Shown here piece after piece: positions 24,376 through 35,368 of a stretch of DNA of 64,000 bases. The stretch's first letter is position 1, and each line of letters begins with the position of its first letter. The translations under genes were made by a program, and so were the position numbers. The stretch covers positions 92,518,951-92,582,950 of the forward strand of contig NC_088172.1 in the NCBI RefSeq assembly GCF_028769735.1. The letters run 5' to 3'. The notes under the pieces are model-generated. The model did not search any database. It was not told the DNA's origin and worked only from the letters and a program-made list of their open reading frames with translations. Source of the stretch: Zonotrichia leucophrys gambelii (lineage: Eukaryota > Chordata > Aves > Passeriformes > Passerellidae).

Positions 24376-24770
24376 AGTGCTATGCCCAGTTGTGGGCTCC
24401 TCAGGGCAGGAAAGACAAGGGGCTCCTGGAGAGCCTCCAGCGGAGGGCGATGAGGTGATGACGGGACTGAGGAGAGGCTGAGGGGGCTGGGCCTGCTTAG
24501 TATGGAGAGGAGAGGACTGAGCGGGGATCTCCTCAGTACATACAAATATCCCACAGGCAGGTGCCAAGAGGATGGTGCCAGGCTCTTTACAGTGGCGCCC
24601 AGCGGCAGGACGAGGAGCAGTGGCCATAAACTAAAACACGAAGTTCCACCTCAGCATGAGGAATAACTTCTTTGCACTGAGCGTGGCAGGGCACCGGAGC
24701 GGGCTGTCCAGGGAAGGGCGGTCACACGTTCTCCCTCTCTGGGGACACTCCGGACCCCGCTGGGCCGATC
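24376..24770 (+). mobile_element. CR1 LINE 3' fragment
   Basis: The run CCAGTTGTGGGCTCCTCAGG, then GAGAGCCTCCAGCGGAGGGC, GAGCGGGGATCTCCTCAG, CCAAGAGGATGGTGCCAGGC, CGAAGTTCCACCTCAGCATG and GGGCTGTCCAGGGAA follows the CR1 3'-end consensus in order. The fragment is 5'-truncated with no reverse-transcriptase frame. It is wedged between the orphan CpG patch and the EIF4A3 promoter. Confidence 0.85.
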
Positions 24771-24774
24771 CCCT

Positions 24775-24956
24775 CAGGGCCCTTCCAAGCCCCGCCCGTC
24801 CCGTGGTCCTGCGCGCGCGCCCCGTGCCCTCACGCGCACGCTCCGCGCAGGCGCACGCGCGCCACGCCGCTCCCGGCCCGCCCCCCGCGCAGGCGCAGTG
24901 ACGGAGCGGGGCGCGCGCGGCGGGCGTTGTGCGGCAGCGGCGGTGGCGGCGCGGCC
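24775..24956 (+). promoter_or_regulatory. EIF4A3: EIF4A3 CpG-island promoter
   Basis: Extremely CpG-dense, TATA-less sequence runs up to the ATG. The 11-mer GCGCAGGCGCA occurs twice, at 24845-24855 and 24887-24897, 42 bp apart; this is an NRF1-like half-site arrangement. It is followed by GTGACGG, a CRE-like half site. This is typical of a housekeeping gene. Confidence 0.7.
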
Positions 24957-27900
24957 ATGGCGGGGTCCGCGGGGTCCGCGGGCGGCTCGGCGCGGAAGCG
25001 CCTCATGAAGGAGGAGGACATGACCAAGGTGGAGTTCGAGACCAGCGAGGAGGTGGACGTGACGCCCACCTTCGACACCATGGGCCTGCGGGAAGACCTG
25101 CTGCGCGGCATCTACGCCTACGGTGGGCGGCGGGGCCGGAGGGGAAGGGGCGCGGGGCCGGGGGCGCGGGGCCGGGGCTCGGGCGGAGGGCTCGGAGCGG
25201 TGCGGGGGCCGCGGCGGGGCCCGGATGTGCGGCCGGCCGCGCCTGCGCCCTGCGGCCCGGCCGGGCCTGGCCTGACGGTGTCTCTTGGCCCCGCAGGGTT
25301 CGAGAAGCCGTCGGCCATCCAGCAGCGAGCCATCAAGCAGATCATCAAGGGCAGGGACGTGATCGCCCAGTGAGTGCAGGGGGGATGTCGGGCACGTTCC
25401 CTGCCTTGAGGCTGGAAGCGGGATCGGCCTGGGCTGGTGCCTGGCAGGGTGTGGGGAATGATCTGAAACTGGTGGGACACGGGCACAGGTTGGCCAGAGC
25501 AGCTGTGGGTGTCCCATCCCTGGAAATGCTCCAGGCCAGGCTGGATGGGGCTCTGGGCCATGCAGAGGTGGGAGGTGTCCCTTCCCATGGCAGGGTGGGG
25601 GATGGAGCTGGATGTTGTTTAATTCCCTTCCAATTCAAATTACTCTGTGATTTTATGGTGTGACAAGCAAATAGTGAAATTGCCTAACTTGTTGTGATCC
25701 TCTGCCAGTTAATGCCAGAAGTTTGTTAGGTTTAGTTACTGTAAACAATACGTCTTAGAGACAAAGAAGGATATGCATCCCACTGAAGAAATCCTTTCTT
25801 GGTCACCAGTGCAAATCACTGGCCTTGCAAACTGCATTGGTTTATCTGTTATTTACATGAAAAAAGCGTGTGTGTAGCAGATGGCAGAAAGTTAAAATGC
25901 TGGTCTGATTAGGAGTGAAGGTGCCAGAGCTGGGGGCCCTGGAGTGTTCTGTCCCTGGTGTTGCAGCTCTCAGAGCTGCCTGACAGCAGATCACACTGAT
26001 CATGGCAAACCTTTGTTGGCACTGTTGAGTTCTTTGCACTGGAGGGTGGGAGAGAGCAGAGGGGTGGAATGTGTTGAATTGCCTGTGCTGTTTGTCCAGA
26101 CATGCAGAGTATTCACCAAACATCTGTTTCTCAGGTCACAGTCGGGAACAGGGAAGACAGCAACGTTCTCCATATCTGTTCTGCAATGCCTGGATATACA
26201 GGTAATCTCAGAGCAGCACGTGCTAAAAATAATTTTTACCAAATCACTGGTCTTCATCATAAAAGTGTGTTCTTTAAGAGTGATTAAATGAAGTTTTACT
26301 TTGAAATCTTTTCATTATGGGCAGTGAACCTCAGACAGAATTCTGACTGAGAACTTCACCAGACTCTGTAACAATTTAACTGTTAAAGTCAGTCTGGTAA
26401 AATAAGTTCAGCTGATGTCTTGTAATGATGAAGTTGTCTTTAACAGCTGACCTCTTTCACCTATTAGGGCTAAGTTAATCTCTCAGCCAGCAGAATTGTC
26501 TTCAGTCCCAATAGCATCATCAGCCTATCTGGTGATAGGTGATTTGATTCATTGCCCAGAATCAAAGCTGGGTTTTTGACTGACAGCTGTTTGCCTTGTT
26601 CTGCTCAGGGACATTGTGTCCATCCAGCAGTTTTGGGGTATAACTTGGATGTGCAGATGCAGTTGAATAAAAGGGTTCTCAGTGGGCTGGGATTGTTACT
26701 CACCTGTCACTGTCTGGGGACATAAAAATTAAAGTTTCATGTTCTAAGTGGAAAGTACAGCTTTTGATTTATTTCTGTTAAGTGCTCGTAATACTTTTAG
26801 AGGTGACCCTTCAGAACTTTGTCTTGGAGTTCTTGAGCAATGCAAGGTGTTTATCTGAACCAAACACACAGAACTGAAGGGCTTGAAATTTGTTTCTGTT
26901 TAGCAAGAAATGTACACACCTTTTTCTTTTTTTTTAGCCCAAAATTCTGTGCTAAATCCTTCAGCTGTGGCATTTCACAGCTTTGTTCTGTGATCATCAC
27001 CTCTTGCATGCCTGGCTGTGCCTGTGGTTAATCCCTGTGATTCCCTGCTCTAACCAGGTCCGTGAGACCCAGGCCCTGATCCTGGCGCCGACTCGGGAGC
27101 TGGCTGTGCAGATCCAGAAGGTAGGAGCACTGCAGTCCCTGTCTGGGCAACTTTGCAAGGCCTGGGGCTGTGCTCTGGTCATTCTCTAGCAGAGCTCAGA
27201 GCAAACAAACAGCTTCCACTTTTTCTTCTGTTCCTGAGGGAAATAAAAAGTATGATTTGATATAGGGCTGTTTGCTCCTTGGCATTATATTCATGGCTTT
27301 GGCAGACTGAGGTTTTGCAGAGCCTTGAGTTTTTAAGGCCAGCCCGTCTAAAGCAGTTGTGATCCCTGAGGAAATGAGTTCCCAGTGTTTTAAAGCCTGC
27401 TGTTATGGAGGTTTGGGTAACAGACATTAAAAAATCCTTGTGCTGACATCTCTTAGAAAAGCCCACAGCATGGCTGCACAGACCAGCCTCTCCTGACAGA
27501 GGCAGCCTGGGCAGAGCTGGGGCAGTGAATCCCTTCCCTTGTCCCCAACAGGGCCTTCTCGCCCTGGGAGACTACATGAACGTGCAGTGCCACGCCTGCA
27601 TCGGGGGCACCAACGTGGGCGAGGACATCCGCAAGCTGGATTATGGGCAGCACGTGGTGGCTGGCACTCCTGGCAGGGTGTTCGGTAAGGAAATTTGGCA
27701 TTTGTTGTAACACTGGTAATGTAACATTGAGGGGAAGTGTAACAAGGTAACAACTTACTGCTCGTGTGCCTGGGAAAGACTGGGGGAGATCAGTGGTGAT
27801 GGTATTTTCATTTTCTCTGTTTATGCTTTGCTTTCCATTGTTGAGGTGACTGTTTATGTGGTGGCTTTGGAAAAAGGAGGAAGTATTACAGTCCCTGAAT

Positions 27901-30900
27901 CTTGAAGGGGATAGGAGTTAGGCCCACGTTTTCTGCGTCCCAGTGGTTGCTCCATCTTTGTTAAATCAGTTGCACTCACAGCTGGTACCTTCTGGTTGCA
28001 CTGAAGGAAGAATTTAACATTTACTGCTCATGCAGTTACCACAGGGGCAGTGTTGGCCTTCAAGCTCACAGGATTTGTGGATTCTGTTGACATAAAGTTC
28101 ACCTGGCATTTTGTGTTTCTCACATCTGTCCCTCCTCCACCAAAATGCCCTGACAGTGGTGGGGCTCACTTTTGTTATTGTTGTGCCACTCCACCTGATG
28201 TACTTTTAGTTTCCTTAACTTAACCTTCAAGGATCAGACATCTACAGGAACAATGTCTTCAGAGCATTCTCATCTCACAAAGTGAAATCTTGCAGATATG
28301 ATTCGTCGCAGAAGTCTGAGAACTCGTGCCATCAAAATGCTGGTTTTGGATGAAGCAGATGAAATGCTCAATAAAGGTAAAACATTTGTCTCCCTTCTAC
28401 TTCCTTTCTCCTTGCTTCTTTGAGATTCTAGGGTGTCCCAGCTGGCAGGCCCACTTCTTAAAGTTTAAAAAGTTAGACTATTACAGTTAGTTATAGGCTG
28501 GTTAAGGTACACAACGAGCCTTGTCTGATGTTACTGACTCACACATTTATGTTCATCCCATAGTATAGACCCAGTTCTGAATTCCAGATCAGATTGTGGA
28601 CGAGGAGGGTATTTGGGAGAGGGATGTGCTAACTGTTGTGTGTGGCTTGACTTGCACTGCAGGCTTCAAGGAGCAGATTTATGATGTGTACAGATACCTG
28701 CCTCCAGCCACACAGGTGGTTCTGATCAGCGCCACTTTGCCGCATGAAATCTTGGAGATGACCAACAAGTTCATGACAGACCCCATCCGCATCCTGGTGA
28801 AACGGTCAGTGAGTTTCCTTGGAGAGAGCAGGGACTCTGAGTTGGTGCTGCCCTGGGCAGGTCACAGTGTCACTGATTTAAATGTACAGGGAGTCTCTGT
28901 GTTCCTTCCCATCGTTCCTGAGTGTCCACAGGTGTGCTCATGTCCTGTTTCCCAGCAGGGGCTGGCTTATCTCCCTGACTTTATCCTTGTCCACTTCTGT
29001 GTGCTGCTGCTCAGCACAGGACATTCCCTCATCCTTGAGGGAATGAGTCCCCTCACTCTCCTCATGGAAATCTATCCTTCACATTTATCCAATTCCTGGG
29101 CTCTTCCAGAGGATTTTTATAGGCTTCCTGTTAAAATTTCCTATTACACAGCAGGCAAAAACCCCCTTTAGCCAACTGATCCTGGGTGTTCTCAGAGGCA
29201 CAGTTCACATCTGGTGGCGTCACAGATCCTTGTGCACTGGGACCAGGAAGGAGCCTCCCTCTTGCCTGAGCTTTTAAGACTGCCCCATTTAGTACATTCG
29301 AGCTTGTTGAGACTTTGTTCAGTCTCTCTTGTCAGGAAGCTGGAATGTAAAAGTGATGAGAACAGAAATGTTCCCCTTTGGAGCTGGCTGGCTGGAGCAG
29401 AGCCGTTCCAGTCTCTGCTGAACAGGTCACATTCAGGGCTTTTCTTAAAGCTGAATTTTCCCAGGACTTTCTAGAACAATTTGGATTCCATCTGGACCCA
29501 GCAGCTTACAGCACATGGGGCAGAGGAGTGGTCTCTGGTGAAGCACACCCAGCCCCTCTAACTGCTTGTGGTGCTCTTCCCTGCAGTGATGAGTTGACCC
29601 TCGAAGGAATCAAGCAGTTTTTCGTGGCTGTGGAGAGGGAAGAGTGGAAGTTTGATACCTTGTGTGATCTCTACGACACGCTGACCATCACCCAGGCTGT
29701 CATCTTCTGTAACACCAAGAGAAAGGTACAGGGGCCACCAGAGGGGCATGGTGCTTCCTGAGGGTGACTCCAACAATGCTGGTTTAGTTCTTAAGAGGTC
29801 TGGTTGCTCCCCCATTTGAAATAGTTCAGTAGGACCAGAGGTTAAACCTTTGGGATGTGCCTAACTTAAAACAACAGAGGCAGACCTGAGACAGCTGACA
29901 GGAATTGCCTTTTTAGAGAAGTAACTGCTAACTGCTTATAATTCCTGGAGCAAACCCACACTTCCTGAATAAATGGTCCTAATTCCTTTCTTCTCAGGGC
30001 TTGTAGAGCCCTGTATCATACAGCTGATGCTTTGTAAGGATTATTTACTCCCCTTAGTCTCAGAATGCTTGTGGAAGTGTCTCAGTCCATACCAGCTCAT
30101 GTCAGCAAACATTCTGGAGCTCAGCCGCTGTGCTTGGCTGTCTGAGCAAGGAGCTAACCCAGGCTGTGTTCACAGGTGGACTGGCTCACAGAGAAGATGA
30201 GGGAAGCCAACTTCACCGTTTCCTCCATGCATGGGGACATGCCCCAGAAGGAGAGAGAGTCCATCATGAAAGAGTTCAGATCTGGCGCAAGGTAAATGCC
30301 CCAAATAGCATTGTTAGATCAGTAATGCCTCAGTCTCAAGGCTTTGCTCAGCTCAGATTGAGGAGAACTCTGATTTCCTGTTGTGTGGAAGGGTTGAGAG
30401 CTTGCCATTTTCCAAGGAGGGACACTCATACCTCTGGGTGTAGAATTAGTCTGTTCTATTTTGCTGAAGACGTTGGAAGTTGCTGCATTTAAAATTCAAG
30501 GAGAAATGTTTGTGCTCCATCCTCGGTATTTTAAACACTTGGGAGCATTATTCCTTCTGAAAGATCCGAGCTGTGTTGGTCCTGCCTTGGCTGAAGTTTG
30601 GTGCTAGTGCAAGGGACAGCTTTCCATGCAGCAGAAGTGTGGATGCTGCTGGTGTGCTGTGGGCAGTGGGGAGCATGGAATAGCAGGGAATGCTCTGTGC
30701 TGGAGCCTGGGGGTTCCCAGAAAAGAGGGGATGCTCTGTGCAGGAGACTGGGGATTCCCAGAAAAGAGGGGATGCTCTGTGCAGGAGACTGGGGGTTCCC
30801 AGAAAAGAGGGGATGCTCTGTGCTGGAGACTGGGGATTCCCAGAAAAGAGGGGATGCTCTGTGCTGGAGACTGGGGATTCCCAGAAAAGTCTTGACTGTG

Positions 30901-31360
30901 CCCTTTTCTTTGCAGCCGAGTTCTCATTTCCACAGACGTTTGGGCTCGAGGCCTGGATGTGCCTCAGGTGTCGCTGATCATTAACTACGACCTGCCCAAC
31001 AACAGAGAGCTCTACATACACAGGTAGGCTGGGGCTTCCCTCGGGCCCCTGGGGCTGGGGGAAGGCTCCCACAGTGGCTCCATTGCCTCTTCCCTCGTGC
31101 CTCTGCAGGATCGGCCGCTCGGGCAGGTATGGCCGGAAAGGCGTCGCCATCAACTTTGTGAAGAACGACGACATCCGCATCCTGCGGGACATCGAGCAGT
31201 ACTACTCCACCCAGATCGACGAGATGCCCATGAACGGTGCGTGCTGCTGGCCCTTCCTCTGGGGGCAGCCTGGGGCAGCAGTGCTGGGCTGTGAGTCACA
31301 CACTCAGCTAATGCTTCTAATCCTTGCCTTTTCTCTTTTTCAGTTGCTGATCTGATCTGA
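24957..31360 (+). CDS. EIF4A3: eukaryotic initiation factor 4A-III, DEAD-box helicase, complete
   Basis: Twelve coding exons join in frame: 24957-25122, 25297-25369, 26135-26201, 27058-27120, 27552-27684, 28296-28376, 28663-28804, 29587-29725, 30176-30291, 30916-31023, 31109-31236 and 31344-31360. They encode 410 residues (human 411), nearly identical to human after a variable alanine/glycine/serine N-terminus. Helicase motifs are all present: Q motif around [18 protein letters not shown] with the Walker lysine at about residue 87, PTREL, TPGR, DEAD at 186-189, SAT at 217-219, ARGLDVPQ and HRIGRSGR at 362-369; the end is VADLI. EIF4A3 is the RNA clamp of the nuclear exon junction complex with MAGOH, RBM8A and CASC3, deposited upstream of splice junctions and needed for nonsense-mediated decay. 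[20 protein letters not shown] marks it as EIF4A3, not EIF4A1 or EIF4A2. Confidence 0.97.
25485..25660 (+). mobile_element. CR1 3'-end fragment in EIF4A3 intron 2
   Basis: Matches the last part of CR1: TTGGCCAGAGCAGCTGTGGG, CCCATCCCTGGAAATG, GGCCAGGCTGGATGGGGCT and CCCATGGCAGGGTGGGGGAT, ending near TTCCCTTCCAATTCAAAT and a degenerate tail. Confidence 0.8.
28169..28252 (+). repeat. 84-bp duplicated segment, copy A (EIF4A3 intron 5)
   Basis: From CTTTTGTTATTGTTGTGCCA to CAGACATCTACAGGAA this matches 31681-31764 in the same orientation with about two substitutions. It lies 44 bp upstream of exon 6. It is not recognised as a CR1 part. Confidence 0.85.
30684..30889 (+). repeat. 41-bp minisatellite, five copies, in EIF4A3 intron 9
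   Basis: AAAAGAGGGGATGCTCTGTG recurs at exactly 41-bp steps (30721, 30762, 30803, 30844), with a diverged first copy and a final AAAAG at 30885. The array ends only 26 bp before the exon 10 acceptor. Confidence 0.95.
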
Positions 31361-31514
31361 AGGTCCGTGGTTAGTGGGAAGTTGTACCTTTTGGTACCCT
31401 CCATAATTCTCTTTTGGACCCACATCCTTTTATCGTATTTGTCATATGTTCTTGAGTTGAGCTGCACTTGAGAACTTGTGTAAATATTGTCTGTACTCCC
31501 ACCCATGTTTTTCA

Positions 31515-31520
31515 ATTAAA
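31515..31520 (+). terminator. EIF4A3: EIF4A3 poly(A) signal
   Basis: ATTAAA, 155 bases after the stop codon and followed by an A-run. The resulting short 3' UTR fits the family. It is the first plausible signal after the gene. Confidence 0.65.
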
Positions 31521-31529
31521 AAAGGAAGT

Positions 31530-33465
31530 TTTACCATAACTTGTGCTTAATTACTTTACCCCGCACAGTAACAGGCAGGGAGTTTTGAGATACTGCTGTA
31601 CTTGGCTGGCATAATGAAACAAAACACTGGACACTGCCCATATCTGGGTTCATAGAACACAGGGCTTCCTGTTCTCTACCCTTTTGTTATTGTTGTGCCA
31701 CGCCACCTGATGTACTTTTAGTTTCCTTAACTTAACCTTCAGGGATCAGACATCTACAGGAAAAATCTGTGGCCTGGCCCTAGTCTGCTGTAGGAAAATT
31801 AAATTAGGAGATAGCCAGAAATTTCCTGCTAGTTAAGTCTTTCTGGAGCCAGAAATCACCACATGTGCTCCAGATGGGGATTTCCTATCCCAAGGAGCTT
31901 GGGCACACACTCCAGAACAGAAGGAGCAAGTATCCTGTCTTGTCACCTTCTCCACCTCTTTCTGCTGCTGTACCTCGTTACATCTGCCCTCTCACCTCTG
32001 CTCCTGTGTTTCTCTCTGGCACAATGCTGTACTTTGCCAGCTGTAGGATCTTCCATGTAGCTTTCCTGCCTCACTCTGCCGTGTCCTTCTGTGAGGCAGG
32101 AGTTGGCCACGGGTCAGTTACCATCTTCTGCTCTCTTTTTCCTGCTAAACTTGGCTGTTTGCATGCTCAGGAAGGACAGGGCAAGCAAGGCCTGAGTACA
32201 CCACAGTTTGCACAGTTGGATCAGCGCTCAGAACTCCTTTCCTGAGTAGCAGTGGAATAGCCCAGGTAGAGAAAGCAGCTGCCACCTCCTTTAAAGCCCT
32301 GTGAAACTCCTCAGTTCCCCGAGGAACCCACTCTGTGCACCAACCTGATGTTCTTAACAGGACTCAGAAGGTGAGAAATGCTAAGCTTGTTCTACTAGGA
32401 ATACTGATTGTTAGGGGATTGTCCATGGAGGTGAGGCCACTACAGCTTCATGTCCCCACGTGCCACCAGCAGCAAGGCTGAGCCAGCATTCCCACAGGGA
32501 ATGTGCTCACACCATCCTTCTAGGTCAGTGGCACAACAGCACTAACACCCTCACCTGCCCCTGGTCACCATGAAAGGCTGTTGGGGACAATACACACACA
32601 GGCTCTGTATCCCTCCAGAACTGGGCAAGGAGGCTCAGCTCAGCCAGGATCCAGCCTGGGGATGATCACCAGTCTGCTCCAGCAGCCAGTAGATGGACAT
32701 GGCCCCCAGCTGCACCCCTGACATCCCCACGGTGCCTGCCCCCAGCAGCTGCCCTTGAGACACAAGTCTGCCCTCAAGTGGCCCTTGCAGAGCCTCTCTT
32801 GCCCCCACAGAGGCAGTCACACATGAAAATGGAGCCCCCAGACCAGCCCAGACCTTGTCCCTCACACAAAAACAGATGTGTCCAGCCAGACCTAGAACTG
32901 CTCCCACACCTGGCTCCCAGGCCCCTTACCCTCCTTGCTGGCTAAATCCAGCTTGCTGTTCAAGTGACACAACCTCACTCCAGCTGCTGCCACTCCAAAC
33001 GTGCAGGTCCCATTCCAGTGCCTGGCACTTTGTGCCCACAGAGTGGAGTCCCCTTTTCCAGGGAAGGGTGAGATGGGCTTAACAATCAACACGGCCAAAC
33101 AAGGACATGCTCCAGCCATTTCCAAACCCTTTCCTAGACCTGGTTAAAAGTCATCTTGACCCCTCCCCTTCCCTCCCTTCCATCCCTCCCACAAGCTCGA
33201 GGGGATTTTGCATTCATGCTGCAACTTGGTGGCACAGTGTTCAGGAACTGCACCCATAAACCCTGAAGAAAAGTCCATATAAAGCCTCCCAACTCCTTAT
33301 CCACGTGCTAGGAAGAGTTCTGCTTTTCCCATCTCCACAGGGCACAGCTGCAAATCTGACCTGCACCTTCCTGGAGACCGGGAGCAGCAAGGGCAGGCAT
33401 GGCCCTGTCAGCCCCCATGTGACTCATTTGCTTAGTAAGAGATTAATCACCAAAGCCCAGGCTTG
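31530..33465. other. intergenic gap between convergent EIF4A3 and ATL2
   Basis: Apart from copy B of the 84-bp duplication, I see no gene or named repeat. Two minus-strand frames (32635-33125) look faintly protein-like but match nothing I know and lack consistent exon structure. Confidence 0.6.
31681..31764 (+). repeat. 84-bp duplicated segment, copy B (downstream of EIF4A3)
   Basis: Second copy of the segment at 28169-28252, in direct orientation 3.5 kb away and about 160 bp past the EIF4A3 poly(A) signal. Flanking sequence is unrelated on both sides. Confidence 0.85.
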
Positions 33466-33479
33466 TTTGAATAACAGTA

Positions 33480-33485
33480 TTTAAT
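33480..33485 (-). terminator. ATL2: candidate distal ATL2 poly(A) signal
   Basis: ATTAAA on the minus strand at the far edge of the AT-rich sequence that follows the ATL2 stop. Choice is by position and composition only. Confidence 0.35.
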
Positions 33486-35154
33486 CTGTACAGGTTGAGA
33501 TATCATAAAATGCGACATTCCTACCTCATCTTTAGCATCATTCCCCTGGAGCTGAGCCCTCACCTGCAGAGGGCAGGTAACCACCACTCCCCAGCAGTTC
33601 TTTGCAGTGCAAAAGTCACAGTGCAATTGCTTTAGTCCTAGACAGATGATTTCCCTCACTCAAGAGAGGGGAGATGTTAAAGCTCAAATGTTGATGAAAA
33701 TTGTTACCATTTAGGAATGCAAAAAACCCAGCTATTGCACACAGCCATTTCCAGCTGAAACTACAGCAGTTAATTGTTTAGCTGCCTTTACACTCCACAC
33801 AGTTGATACTGATTTAGCCAAGAATGAAAGTAAAGCCAGTAACAAGATTTCAGAGTGATACAATTGTCGGAGGGCAGAATCTGACAAGCAACTCCACAAG
33901 TCAAAAGCGTGCTTAAGAACAGCAGGAGGTTTTCCTATACAGGGAGGGGGTATGAGCTGGACAGAGGTCACCTTCCAGAGACAAGCATGAGAGGAACATC
34001 GGCTTCAATAGAAAGCTATGAAGTACAATAGAACAAATCTGTTCATATAATTGTCAGGATAAGTATTTGACATAGTTTATGTAGTAGAATACAATACTTG
34101 AACATCTTTTAAAAATAAGCACGGATTTCATTTAATATATACACAACTGATTTTAATCATGTACTGAAAATAAATTACAGGAAATAACTTTAAAATGCAA
34201 CAGAAGACAAGAGTTTCACAACAAACATTCCCATTGATTTTTCCAAGGGGGTGAGAGATTGCAGTGCTCAAGGCAGGTAAATATCACAAATATATCAAAA
34301 AACTTCAAATTGTTGATGCATTCACACATTTACATGAGCCACAAACATTCCTTTACAGGAACTGCACTTAGCTACCACAGAACCAGGTTTTGCCATAAAC
34401 TACAAAACTTTGATACAAAATCGTATTTATATATTTATATTTCATATACATGCCCTATCTGTGATTTCTTAAAAAATAAAAACTAAACACACTGTACAGA
34501 CAATCCTAACTCATTGCTTGGTAGCTGTAGGCAACATTTTTGGATGGAATTTCTTCCCCAGTAGAATTAATGGCAATATTATATACATGAAGGCTAAACT
34601 GCAGAAAAAGACAGCTCAGTTCCGATATGCACCTCCCTCGGGACCAGGTCTGCGAGTTCAAGGCGAGACACCCTCTGTGCTGAGCCACTGCCTCCCTGAC
34701 AGCCCAGTTCTGCGTGAGGAACCAGCACATGCATCTGTGTAACACTGGGACAAGGCAAGAAAGCAGGAGACGCGTTGTAATGGAGGGGCTGCTCCGACGG
34801 CTGCACCGGCCGCGCACAGGAACACTGGCGGGAGCTGCCGGGGTGGTGCCGAGCTGGGGCCATCGGGGAGAGCACAGCTGCAGGGGGCTGATGGCGACAC
34901 TCCCTGAAGTCAGCTGCTGCAGGGGACGGGCTCCCCTGTAAGCCGGAGCCCGCACGGACTCACAACGCTGGGGAAGCTCCCCCTCCCTCCCCCAAACGCG
35001 TAAAACTGAGCCGCTCCCTCCCACCCCAGCGGGCTCCATGGCACCAGTTTGTCTGAGAGCTGAGCACTGACAAATATAACTCTTCCCCGGTGATGGCAGC
35101 AATCTGTGAAGCCAATCACACTAAACTACTTCTACAGTTGATTGTAAACTTTGG

Positions 35155-35182
35155 TTTATTTTTATTTATTTTTTTTTTATTA
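35155..35182 (-). terminator. ATL2: cluster of four AATAAA signals just after ATL2
   Basis: The minus strand reads AATAAA at 35177-35182, 35165-35170, 35161-35166 and 35155-35160, only 67-94 bases past the ATL2 stop. Use of these would give a very short 3' UTR. Part of the cluster arises from an A-rich simple repeat. Confidence 0.45.
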
Positions 35183-35248
35183 TTGAGTTCTCATGGTACA
35201 GCAAGCATGTCTAGGATGAGAGGGCAGAGTTGAAGAGGAGACGAACTG

Positions 35249-35368
35249 TCAGTCTGTCTTTAGTCTGGCATGGTGAGCCACCTGCTCGGTCAGGCCTGCT
35301 TTGATAGAGTTTTTTACAGACTGCCTCATATGATCCTCCATCAAATTATCACTCATGGGCTTCAACAC
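35249..35368 (-). CDS. ATL2: ATL2 distal terminal exon (canonical tail)
   Basis: A good acceptor (CTCATTCCACAG) is followed by 39 codons and TGA. The tail begins [20 protein letters not shown] and ends HHARLKTD, nearly as in human ATL2 ([26 protein letters not shown]). It joins exon 37236-37667 in phase 0 after WEQ. In atlastins this cytosolic tail holds an amphipathic helix that aids fusion. Confidence 0.93.
   Translation of the reverse strand: MLKPMSDNLMEDHMRQSVKNSIKAGLTEQVAHHARLKTD

Larger units (their letters stand above)
33466..35248 (-). other. ATL2: ATL2 3' untranslated region, long form
   Basis: From the ATL2 stop down to the ATTAAA at 33480-33485 lies about 1.77 kb without coding potential. 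It is AT-rich at both ends with a GC-rich, CpG-containing middle (about 34640-35090). Its extent is inferred from the signals. Confidence 0.45.

Noticed and set aside
28169..31764. The duplicated 84-bp segment as an intronic snoRNA pair
   Set aside because: I could not find proper C/D boxes with terminal stems or an H/ACA layout. Copy B also lies outside the host gene.
32635..33125. Two adjacent minus-strand frames with hydrophobic stretches and a GTAAGG donor-like site
   Set aside because: No recognisable family, no initiating or joining exon, and they lie just beyond the ATL2 3' end. Probably chance.
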